Positions 1 through 9,369 of a stretch of 64,000 nt of DNA are shown here, piece after piece. Origin of the DNA: Syngnathus acus (taxonomy: Eukaryota > Chordata > Actinopteri > Syngnathiformes > Syngnathidae); contig NC_051088.1 of the NCBI RefSeq assembly GCF_901709675.1, positions 3,357,164 to 3,421,163 on the forward strand. The letters are read 5' to 3'. Position 1 is the first letter of the stretch, and each line of letters begins with the position of its first letter. A model generated the notes under the pieces. That model was not told the DNA's origin. It did no database searches and saw only the letters and a program-made list of their open reading frames with translations. A program made the translations under genes and the position numbers.

Positions 1-1307
1 TCCAATATCTCACTTTCTATTTTTTTCTGTATATTTGCATCACATGTGGTAGCATGCTATGAACCTGCGTCTTTCTCCTTCAATGTTGTGTATTATTAGA
101 ATGGCAGGAATAGACAGAGCGCCATGGGCCCCATGTGACACCTGTTTTAAGCTGTCAAGGTCATGCGCTTTCTTTACAATGAAATTCAACTCCATCACAT
201 TTATTGTATGGCAACAAACTTAACTATTAGTTTGTCCTTAATATTCTATTTTTGTGATTCACAATTCTGGCAACCCTGAAATAAATTTGACCGACTTTTC
301 ATTTTTTTTCTCTGATGCACATTATAGTGGGGAGGGGAACGATTATAAAATGAGAGTGACAATAAAGACACACCGATTAAAAGCTTGCAGAGGTTGTTCA
401 GGCATGCACTTGTAACAACCTTCTTCACGTGCCAAAGTGTTTCACAGTGTGTGGACAAAATGGTATGCCAATGTGATTTGTGCATTCCGGAATGTGACAT
501 TTGATCATTCATAAGCTCTGCCGTTGCGTTGTAATGAGGGAAGGTTGTTTGGACAGGACAGCTAAAAGCGATGAAGGGTCAGTCTCATTTCTCATAAGAC
601 TGCATGGAGATGACTATAAAATATGGGGATATAATGAATGGATCATGAAAAATGTATGGCGAGTTGAAAATAGAGGATAGGAAAGATGAGGTGAAAAAGT
701 ATACATACGTTCATCTCCCTTTGTCATAATGTGTGTATAAATAGGCTCAGTCTTACTTAATAAAGCACAAATCAAATTTGCATAAAAAAATGACATTTGA
801 TCAAAACGAGTGTCGATTCAATCTTGTTTCCCTTGATCTCGTCCTTGTCGGTAATTGAGCTTGTCATAACAATTAGGACCAAGCCTTTGCGCTATTATTA
901 GCGTTCACATGTTACATTATGTGGGTGTGTACTGTTCTTTTCTGCACAAGGTTGCTGTAGGCGCAAAAGAACAGAAAGTAAAAATGAATTGAAATTTCAC
1001 AACCATTTCATGAGGTTCGATGCACACAGTTGATTATTTAAATCAGTAGATTTGTGAAAATCAACATTAATGTCTGCTCCAAAATAGTCCCAATTACCTC
1101 GATCAAAAGAGATAAAAATTGCCGTAAGCAGTATTCTATGATAATAATAACAGTGTGAAGAAAGAAACATAAGTGGGGAGTCTTTTTTGGTCTTTCAATC
1201 TCTCTTTTGGCTCTAACATACCACATTATGCCTTCCTGAGGATTTTTAAATAATTGTTATCATTTGTTTGTCAACATGACTAACTTCTTGTGTCTCTCAT
1301 TTCGCAG
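1..1307. other. 5' flank of kcna10
   Basis: No coding region is supported here; short open frames have no recognisable similarity and sit in AT-rich sequence. A pyrimidine tract ending in CAG at 1307 looks like a splice acceptor, so a non-coding first exon of kcna10 may lie in or upstream of this stretch. No clear promoter was identified. Confidence 0.4.
1291..1307 (+). promoter_or_regulatory. Probable splice acceptor of a 5'UTR exon of kcna10
   Basis: TGTCTCTCATTTCGCAG precedes the kcna10 start by about 100 bp. It is a pyrimidine tract ending in CAG. Kv1 genes commonly have coding sequence in one exon with an intron in the 5'UTR. The matching donor was not found. Confidence 0.4.
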
Positions 1308-1405
1308 GTGTAGAAGAAGAAAGAAAAAAAGAGTCTGTCTACTCCAGCTCTGCATGGTGATTTTTATCCTGGGTCCTGTTGATCTGCTTTGGCTGAACTG
1401 GAGCC

Positions 1406-3097
1406 ATGGACATGGCCCTGGTAGACTTTGGGAGCCTAGATGAGTTGGGCCTCGAGGATGAGGACACTTCTGCGGATGAGACCACGGCTCTTAGCGTGGA
1501 CATACCCGCAATAGCGGACATGCCTGTTGGCAACCGTCGATTTCAAGCCCCACCGTACCACAACAGTCCTGTTCCGTCATGCATGTGGGAATCCACATCA
1601 TCAACACCCCTCCGACTTCTACAGACGCTGGATGTGCCTCATTCCCCAATGATAACTCAAAGCATTGAGCACACAGGTAGTCACTCGAGTATGATCTCCA
1701 ACTGGAAGCTGCTCCTAAGCAGCGAAGGCACGAAGGAAAGCGAGACAATCTTCAGCCAACTCGCTAAGGAGTGTTGCGAGGACCTTTTTGTCGATAAAAG
1801 AGGACTGGACGACGGGGATCAAAAAGTTATTATAAACATCGCCGGTCTTCGCTTTGAGACTCAGCTCAAAACCTTAGACCAGTTTCCCGATACGCTGCTA
1901 GGAGACCCTCAGAAAAGGATGGACTATTTCGATCCCATGAGGAACGAATATTTCTTCGATCGGAACCGACCCAGCTTTGACGGGATTTTGTATTACTACC
2001 AATCCGGGGGCAAGGTCAGACGTCCAGCAAATGTTCCTCTGGACGTGTTTACCGATGAAATAATATTCTACGAGCTTGGGAACCAAGCTATGGAGCAGTT
2101 TCGGGAAGAAGAAGGATTCCTTAGAGAGGTCGACATCCCGCTACCAAATAACGACATCTCCAGACAATTCTGGCTGCTGATGGAGTACCCTGAGAGCTCC
2201 AACGCGGCTCGATGTGTTGCGCTAGTGTCCGTGCTTGTTATCGTCATATCCATTATTATTTTCTGCATGGAGACGCTGCCGGAATTTAGAGATGACACCG
2301 ATATTGTCTTGCCTTCGACCCTTAAGCCCGTCAACCTATCTGACGTTCACAGTTCTGCGGCTCCTCCTGATCTCACACTATTTTCCGATCCCTTCTTCGT
2401 GATTGAGACCGCCTGTATCGGCTGGTTCTTCTTTGAGCTATGTACAAGATTCCTAGTCTGCCCGAGCAAAAGAGAATTTTTCCACAATCTTATGAATATT
2501 ATTGATATCATATCCATCATCCCCTATTTTGTCACTGTGGTGACAGAACTGGTCACGAAACCCGAAGATAGCTCCGGACAAAACATGTCTTTGGCTATCC
2601 TTCGCATTATACGTCTGGTCAGAGTGTTTCGTATCTTTAAATTGTCACGCCACTCCAAGGGACTGCAGATCCTGGGACAGACCCTCAAGGCCAGCATGAG
2701 AGAGCTTGGCCTGCTCATCTTCTTCCTGTTTATTGGAGTTATCCTTTTCTCCAGCGCTATCTACTTTGCGGAGGTCGACGAGCCCAACACGCAGTTTGTC
2801 AGCATTCCTGATGGCTTCTGGTGGGCGGTGGTAACCATGACGACCGTGGGCTACGGGGACATGTGCCCCATTACCTTGGCGGGCAAAATGGTTGGGACCT
2901 TATGTGCCATTGCAGGCGTATTGACCATTGCTCTACCTGTTCCTGTCATAGTCTCCAATTTCAACTACTTCTATCATAGAGAAACGGAAGCGGAGGACAA
3001 GCTGACCTTGTCGGATGCTGTCGAGCAAGCCATCATGGCGGACATGGGTGTGAAACAAAAGAGCAACTCCTCGCTCAATAAGGTCAATGGCATTTGA
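1406..3097 (+). CDS. kcna10: Voltage-gated potassium channel, KCNA10-type (Kv1.8)
   Basis: Uninterrupted 563-codon frame for a Shaker-family pore subunit that forms tetrameric K+ channels in the plasma membrane. The tetramerisation domain begins near residue 141 ([13 protein letters not shown]). S1 to S3 follow, then an arginine-rich S4 from about residue 397 ([15 protein letters not shown]). The selectivity filter TVGYGD is at 480-485 and the S6 motif PVPVIVSNF follows. KCNA10 rather than another Kv1 is favoured by the amino terminus ([11 protein letters not shown]), similar to the human VALVNF region, and by the tail SSLNKVNG. Coding in one exon is usual for most Kv1 genes. The amino terminus is about 50 residues longer than I recall for the human protein and is Ser/Thr-rich. 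The start is the first Met, in a good context (GCCATGG). An in-frame second Met lies two codons on. Nothing is broken. Confidence 0.95.
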   Translation: MDMALVDFGSLDELGLEDEDTSADETTALSVDIPAIADMPVGNRRFQAPPYHNSPVPSCMWESTSSTPLRLLQTLDVPHSPMITQSIEHTGSHSSMISNWKLLLSSEGTKESETIFSQLAKECCEDLFVDKRGLDDGDQKVIINIAGLRFETQLKTLDQFPDTLLGDPQKRMDYFDPMRNEYFFDRNRPSFDGILYYYQSGGKVRRPANVPLDVFTDEIIFYELGNQAMEQFREEEGFLREVDIPLPNNDISRQFWLLMEYPESSNAARCVALVSVLVIVISIIIFCMETLPEFRDDTDIVLPSTLKPVNLSDVHSSAAPPDLTLFSDPFFVIETACIGWFFFELCTRFLVCPSKREFFHNLMNIIDIISIIPYFVTVVTELVTKPEDSSGQNMSLAILRIIRLVRVFRIFKLSRHSKGLQILGQTLKASMRELGLLIFFLFIGVILFSSAIYFAEVDEPNTQFVSIPDGFWWAVVTMTTVGYGDMCPITLAGKMVGTLCAIAGVLTIALPVPVIVSNFNYFYHRETEAEDKLTLSDAVEQAIMADMGVKQKSNSSLNKVNGI

Positions 3098-3595
3098 CTT
3101 ATTTTCACATATAAAGGGTAAAAATAATTGGACGAAATGCCTTCCTACTCGCACATGTTCAGAATAAGCTGAAGTTTCTTGTGTATTCTTTCAAATTATA
3201 TTGCAGTTTTTCCAAAGCTAACTCAATTCCTGTTTGGAAAATATATTTGATTTAATTTATTCAGTTCTGATATTTAATTCTCTATTGGCCTTGTACTGCA
3301 TGATAAAGATTGTTCATGTTGTTCTTATTCTGGACCTTCTCGGGTGTTGCAAACGTGGCTCATATGGGCTAACTTCTGTAACGGTTGGCCAAAAGTGATA
3401 CACCGAGGTTTCAGATTGAATATGAACCCATGCTAATGCTATAATCCCCCCACACACACCCTAAAATAACTACCTACGAAAACTAGCAGTAGAGAGTTCA
3501 GACTAGTTTTAATACCATGTACACAAACAAAAAGCATTCAAACAAAACAATAAACTGATGGAAATAATTTGTAGGTGGAGCATTCCTTGAATTCT
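3098..3595 (+). other. 3' flank / probable 3'UTR of kcna10
   Basis: No coding content. The first AATAAA on the + strand after the stop codon is at about 3550, just before a tetranucleotide array. This could be the polyadenylation signal, but the context is repetitive. Confidence 0.35.
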
Positions 3596-3711
3596 CCATC
3601 CATTCATCCATCCATCCATCCATCCGTCCGTCCGTCCGTCCGTCCGTCCGTCCGTCAATCCATCCATCCATCCATCCATCCATCCATCCATCCATCCATC
3701 CATCCATCCAC
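3596..3711. repeat. Compound tetranucleotide microsatellite (CATC)n-(CGTC)n-(CATC)n
   Basis: About 115 bp of CATC units flank a central run of about eight CGTC units, with one CAATC interruption. The central block differs by A to G in each unit. Open frames here (Met-Asp-Gly-Trp repeats on the - strand) are artefacts of the 4-bp period. Confidence 0.95.
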
Positions 3712-4834
3712 TGCTTACCACTAAACCTAAACCTTTAAAACTTTGACCCTCCCCAAAAAAATGTACGCAACTTTTTTTTAAAATGTTAAATAATTTACCT
3801 TTCAACCCTGGATTCCAATGTATTTATAAAATGGAAAACTGTAACAAGAAAGCCATTGATAATGCCAATCAAAGAATACCAACGATTTGTTCCAGATTAA
3901 AAAAGAAAAAAAATTTCTCTGAATGCAAAGTCATGTTTCTGCGAGAACAGGAACAAAACAAACCCACATTGGAAACGTCCTGAGGCACTGAATCCATCTG
4001 TGGGTACACAGTATGAATCTGTACTACTTTCGGAATATTGGTTATTATTTGAAGGAGTCAAAAAATAGTTACCAAACATGTCTGAGCAGTAAAAAAACCA
4101 CTCAACTCAATTGTGCATTGGGACTTTTATTATAAATATACTGAATATATAACTTCCCAACATGAAAAGAACTTTTACACAGAAGTAGCAGTTACAATGA
4201 CTCCTTGTGAGACCAATTTGTAACAAAACTGCAATTCATTTCATGAAGTCATTGGAAATACTACACATAGAAAGTGACTGAAGACCCCAAATACAACCCA
4301 ATATTGGAAAAAATACAGCATGTGAAAAACATCTGTTTGAAAATGGACTCTAATTGGATGATAGTCCGGATCAGCTCATCAAAGCTGAAACATATCATCA
4401 TTGAGCAAGAAGAGGAGAATATTCCTTAAAAAACGTATAAGGTCAAATGAGGTATTTTTTTGTACTATTCAGGCTGTTGCCATGTTTGATAGTGTCTTTG
4501 CTCCCGGTAGGCCGGGCAAATTTGTTTGGCCTCTATTCCAAACCTTGAAGCAAATTTTTAGAATGCTGAGAATGTGAAGCATCAATGACACAAAAACTCA
4601 TAATCTTGCCAAAAAAGCCACAAATTGATTTATTCTTTAAAAGAAATGGGTTCATCTTTATTATGTAAATTGAGTAATTAGCATGGCCTTGGCTCTGAGC
4701 GCACACACACAGTGTGTATTCTTCAAAGACTTAATTGACCTTCTCCAAAGTGAATGGCTCATCTGTTTGGTAACTGTGTGACTCTTGAGGCAGGTTGGTT
4801 TTCGAATTGTGTGACCTTTGGAGTTCCAAGGATG
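3712..4834. other. Intergenic, no gene seen
   Basis: AT-rich sequence without coding similarity, RNA gene or clear repeat boundary. It separates the microsatellite from the hAT fragment. Confidence 0.4.
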
Positions 4835-5110
4835 CAGTGGCGGGCCGTGCATTTCACACGTAGGTGTTTCAGTAGTGTGTTTCAGTTCCATCAAGAAGTC
4901 CTTTTCTATCGCCATCGAAGCTAATGCTGAAAGTCGAGCCTGCCCTGTCATATTTCTGGCATAAGTTTTAATCCGCTTTAGGGCTGAGAATGTCCTTTCA
5001 ACAGAAGCATGCTTTTCTTGAAAAGTCCGTCTTGAAAATGGCTTTGACAGTAAATCTGCAACCAAATCCCTTTCTTCTCTTCCTTCAGCCATTGTGGGTT
5101 GACAAAACAG
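4835..5110 (-). pseudogene. hAT transposase 3' fragment (dimerisation domain)
   Basis: The - strand frame from 5092 reads SVERTFSALKRIKTYARN followed by a TGQARLSALASMAIEKD-like stretch. This is the carboxy-terminal hAT dimerisation motif seen in ZMYM-like and TTF-type zinc-finger transposases. The sequence CAGTGGCGGGCCGTGC at 4835 looks like the hAT terminal inverted repeat. The upstream catalytic region is absent, so this is a short 3' remnant. No second terminus or target duplication was found. Confidence 0.75.
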
Positions 5111-5192
5111 CTATTAAATCAACACAACAATATCTTTATTTGTGGAGATGCAGTTTGGTAGCTCTGGCTAGTACACTCTCTGACTATCCAAC

Positions 5193-5300
5193 CAATCAGA
5201 ATCAGCTTTATTGGCCAAGGTTGTGCATGCCAAACAAGGAATTTGACTCCGGTTGATCTCAGCCTCTGTACAACATTTAAGTGACTAACAACATTCAGGT
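5193..5300 (+). repeat. Dispersed repeat copy carrying the CAAGGAATTTGAC motif
   Basis: The segment reads GAATCAGCTTTATTGGCC and then GCCAAACAAGGAATTTGACT. It shares its core with copies at 5430-5870, 13505-13594 and 37420-37838. It is interrupted at its end by the 3.8-kb element that starts at 5301. Family not identified. Confidence 0.6.
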
Positions 5301-5429
5301 TAGTGTTGGCTCGTGAGTGAACGATTCGTTCAAAAAGAACGAATCCTTTCAGTGAACAAGAGTGAACGAATCACTTCCTAAAGTGATTCGTTCTTTTTTT
5401 CCTTTCATATATAACTTCAACCAGTAGAT

Positions 5430-5870
5430 TCAAGATTCAAGAGTTTTTATTCGCCATGTTTGAGCGTGCCAAACAAGGAATTTGACTTCGGTAAATCACA
5501 CCCTCTGTTCAACATTTAGGTGACTAACAACACAGGACATGTGAAAAATGGCAAATATTCTCAAACATCCCCTGATCTTAAACTCCCAAAAGGGCAAGGA
5601 AAAACTCAAAACTCCAGCTAGGGGAAATGAGAAACCTTGAGAAGAGACCACAGATGGGAAGGTCCCTCTTCCAGGATGACCAGGCTGCAATGGATGCAGA
5701 GAGGACACAGTACAAACAGTGTAGACAAATTCAAACAAGGTGTGGAGAGCAGGATGTTATTGCACAGTAATGACTCTGAGACTCTAAGAGTGGTGTGAGT
5801 TTATCAGAGCAACAGCCTGGGAGAAAAAGCTGTCTCTGTGTCTGCAGATGCAAGATGTCAGGAATGCCCA
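5430..5870 (+). repeat. Dispersed repeat, about 0.4 kb, nested in the hAT-like element
   Basis: Nearly identical, in inverted orientation, to 37420-37838 in a cab39l intron. Both carry CAAGGAATTTGACTTCGG, the segment reading CCTGGTCATCCTG on the opposite strand, and TTTTTCCTTGCCCTTTTGGG. An open frame of about 80 codons in one copy and 61 in the other reads the same peptide, but neither has protein features. Probably a non-coding short repeat; family not identified. Confidence 0.7.
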
Positions 5871-6293
5871 TTGAAGCTGGTGCTACCGCGCCGTAAAACA
5901 AAACGAAGAAGAAAATCAGCCAATCAGCAGCGCAAGCGAGCGTTAGATGGAGGAGGGACTTTACGAGTCAGTGACGTAACTTCCCGTTCACGAATGAGTC
6001 GTTAATTGCATTTCCCGTTCACCAACAAACGAATCTGTGAGTGAATCACTCACTGAGTGAATCACTCACTGAGTGAATCACTCACTGAGTGATTCGCATT
6101 TCCAGTTCACCGCGAGAACGGATCAGTGAGGGAACGAATCCTGGCTTTCCCGTTCGCGAACGAGTCAATGAGTGAAATGCCTTCTTGTGCATCAACGGAT
6201 CAGTCAGTGAATATGTTGCGTCTCCTGGCGTGAACTATGGAAGCCAGAATGTAGATTTACAATTTACTTATACCGTAACAATTTAATTAATTT

Positions 6294-6425
6294 TAAAGTG
6301 AAAGAAAGCTGGACGAGTCGATCTTTGTCCTTTATGTAAACAACCGTCGCGCTGCTGACGCGCGACCGCGACGTCGCGTCGCGCTGCTGACGTCAGCGCG
6401 TCACTCGTCCAGCTTTCTTTCACTT
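6294..6425. repeat. Inverted repeat with GC-rich loop
   Basis: The arm AAAGTGAAAGAAAGCTGGAC at about 6295 is complementary to GTCCAGCTTTCTTTCACTTT ending at about 6425. The arms are about 24 bp and the loop is rich in CG dinucleotides (CGCGACCGCGACGTCGCG). It could be a small foldback element or the end of an inverted-repeat transposon. Confidence 0.75.
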
Positions 6426-6427
6426 TC

Positions 6428-6665
6428 GTGGATTGAAGTCGGGCGCCGGCGCTCGGCCGGGTGGCTGTCCAGGGACGGTGGATGGTGCTCGGACAATGCT
6501 TTTACGCACGCCCGGTCCTACTCTACCGAGCTGCCTTTCAGCTCCGTGGATGGAAGTCGAGGCCCGGCGCTCAGCCGGGTGGCTGTCCGAGGACGGTGCA
6601 TGGGGCTCGGTCATGGCTTCTACGCACGCCCGGTCCTATCGTATGGAGCTCTCGTCCACTTCCGT
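6428..6665. repeat. Two tandem 118-bp units
   Basis: The units at 6428-6545 and 6546-6665 share CGGCGCTC..CCGGGTGGCTGTCC and TTCTACGCACGCCCGGTCCTA-like segments. Overlapping open frames of 65 to 92 codons are by-products of the GC-rich repeat. Confidence 0.7.
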
Positions 6666-7363
6666 GGCTGGACGTCCACGCCGCCACACGCCTGTAAGTT
6701 TGTTTTGTTAAATAAAGAGCCGTTTACCAAACCCACGTCTTTCCTTGAACTTTGTTAACGCTACAATATAGTTATATAGTAAATCTGTGGAATAACGACG
6801 AGGCTGGCGTCAGGACGCACGCGCGGCGATGTTGACAAAGGACGAGGAATTTGATCGATGGATTTAATGATTTAGAGTGCACAGATGGTTTGATAACATT
6901 ATTGCTTATATAATAGTTATTTGATATATAATTTATATATCGTTATATGGGCCTGTGGAATATTTTTAAGTGCAAAAGCCGTCAGCGGCGCGCACGCATT
7001 GTTGACAAAGGACGATTGATGGATTTAATGAATTGGAGTGACGCAGATGGTTTCGCGCTGCTGTCGTCACTTGAAATTCAAATTACAGTAATCCCTTGCT
7101 ACATTGCGGTTCGTTTATCGCGGTTTCATTATTTTTTTTTTTGAAATTTTTTTTTGGAAATTTTTTGAAAAAAAAAAAACACATATAAGTCGCTCCTGAG
7201 TATAAGTCGCCCCCCCACCCAAACTATGAAAAAAACCGCGACTTATAGTCCGAAAATTACGGTAGTAGGTTTTAAATAACGTGTATGCATATATATGCCG
7301 AAATGTTGTTATCCAATATATCGACTGCAGTTCCACATTAGATTGCTGGTTTGAAATGTACTT

Positions 7364-7365
<2 letters not shown>

Positions 7366-7406
<41 letters not shown>
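7366..7406. repeat. (ATT)n microsatellite
   Basis: About 13 ATT units. A homologous array lies at 8640-8679 in another copy of the same internal duplication. Confidence 0.9.
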
Positions 7407-7407
<1 letters not shown>

Positions 7408-8639
7408 AACATTTATGTTATAACTTGTCTGGTGTTTTATTCCTTGTTTTTATATTCGCCATTCAAATCATAAAAATCAGACATTTGGTTAACTGCTTTA
7501 TATGACAATATGTATGTGTTTTACGTTGTTATATGAGTCGGTGTCCCCAAAATTAACAAATGTCGGCATAACGGTTTTTTTTTCAACCTTTTATTCAAAC
7601 ACAAACATAAACACATTCGGTATAATAACACCATCAACTACTAGCCAACAAATACAAAATTAAAATATCAATGTCGGCATAACGTGTGTCGGCTGGCAAT
7701 AGCATAGCAGCAATGCTGTCTGTCACTCACTCACTCACTCACTCACTCACTCACTCGTGAAGACCAATCTCAGATGGAGGGACTTTACGAGTCAGTGACG
7801 TAGCTTCATGTTCACGAACGAGTCGTGAATTTATTATTATTATTATTTTTAATAAACATTTATGTTAAAACTTATCTAGTTTTTTATTCCTTGTTTTTAT
7901 ACTCGCCTATTAAAAGATAAAAATCAGACATTTGGTTAACAGCTTTATATGACAATATGTATATGTGTTTTACGTTGTTATATGAGTTGGTGCCCCCCAA
8001 AATAACAAATGTCGGCATAACGGTTTTTTTTCAGCTTTTTATTAAAACACAAACACATTCGGTATAATAATACCATCAACTACAAGCCAACAAATACAAA
8101 ACATCAATGTCGGGTTAACGTGTGTCGGCTGTAAATGGTTTTAGCAGCAATGCTGTCTGTCACTCACTCGTGCAGACCAATCAGCAGCGCCAGCGAGCGT
8201 TAGATGGAGGAGGGACTTTACGAGTCAGTGACGTAACTTCCCGTTCACGAACGAGTCGTGAATTGCATTTCCCGTTCACCAACGAACGAATCTGTGAGTG
8301 AACGAATCACTCGGTGAGTGAATCACTCACTGAGTGAATCACTCACTGAGTGAATCACTCACTGAGTGAATCATTCCAGTTCACCACGAGAACGGATCAG
8401 TGAGGGAACTAATCCTGGCTTTCCCGTTCGCGAACGAGTCAATGAGTGAACTGCCTTCCTGTGCATCAACGGATCAGTCAGTGGACGTGTTGCGTCTCCT
8501 GGCGTGAACTATGTAAACCAGAATGTAGATTTACGATTTACTTATAGTAGGTTTTAAATAACATAAATATGCCTAAATATTGTTATCCAATATATCGACA
8601 GCAGTTTCACATTAGATTGCTGGTTTGAGATGTACTTTA

Positions 8640-8678
<39 letters not shown>

Positions 8679-9369
8679 TTAATAAACATTTAAGTTATAA
8701 CTTGTCTGGTGTCTTTATATTCGCCAATCAAAACATAAAAATCAGACATTTGGTTAACTGCTTTATATGACAATATGTATATGTGTTTTACGTTGTTATA
8801 TGAGTTGGTGTCCCCAAAATTAACAAATGTCGGCATAACGGGTTTTTTTTTCAACCTTTTATTCAAACACAAACACATTCGATATATAATAACACCACAA
8901 CTACAAGCCAACAAAAACAAAATTAAAACATCAATGTCGGCATATTGTGTGTTGGCTGGCAATGGCATAGCGGCAATGCTGTCTGTCACTCACTCGTGAA
9001 TGGGGGATTCATTGAACGATTCGTTTGAACGAATCTTTTGAGTGAACTGATTCTAAAGATTCAGTTCACCTAAAAGAACTGGAATGCACATCACTAATTC
9101 AGGTGACTAACAACAAAGCGTGTGAATACGCTGAAGCAACAGTTTGATCAACATTTATTTTATGCTACAGGGCCTGCAGAACTGATTGTGAAGGCCTCCA
9201 GGCAGATTTCTTTGACCCTGGCAACAAATAGTGGCTGAAATGTGATTGGTTAAATGCTTAAATATGAAAATACACATCTGGAAGCAGCGCAACCAGGGGG
9301 CTCGCAATGAAAGGAAGCGGACAGACCATTTGGAATTATTTAATACAATATTCATGGACAAAATATAAT

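Larger units (their letters stand above)
6273..7262. mobile_element. 990-bp nested insertion with CCGTAA/TTACGG ends
   Basis: The block starts TA-CCGTAA and ends TTACGG-TA. The second internal copy of the host element at 8545-8550 reads straight through (ACTTATA then GTAGG), giving an empty site. A TA duplication is therefore supported. The interior holds the 6294-6425 inverted repeat, two 118-bp tandem units and a poly-T/poly-A stretch followed by TATAAGTCGC. No transposase frame. Superfamily unresolved (a TA duplication fits Tc1/mariner-like and several others). Confidence 0.65.
5301..9096. mobile_element. 3.8-kb non-autonomous hAT-like element with 8-bp target duplication
   Basis: Both ends start TAGTG (TAGTGTTGGC on the left, TAGTGATGTGC inward from the right), followed by related GAACGATTCGTTC-type palindromic motifs. 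The direct repeat ATTCAGGT flanks it at 5293-5300 and 9097-9104, an 8-bp duplication typical of hAT transposition. No transposase is present. The interior holds two copies of a GTGAGTGAATCACTCAC-rich block (about 5930-6270 and 8185-8545), three copies of an AT-rich segment (about 7320-7700, 7840-8110, 8590-8950), and nested insertions. The superfamily call rests on the duplication length and ends only. Confidence 0.75.

Noticed and set aside
1491-2718. - strand open frames opposite kcna10
   Set aside because: Shadows of the kcna10 coding sequence.
3498-3805. Met-Asp-Gly-Trp repeat proteins on the - strand
   Set aside because: The frames come from the CATC/CGTC tetranucleotide array.
6433-6758. 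Overlapping GC-rich open frames of 70-92 codons
   Set aside because: They cover a tandem repeat within a transposable element and read in three frames equally well.
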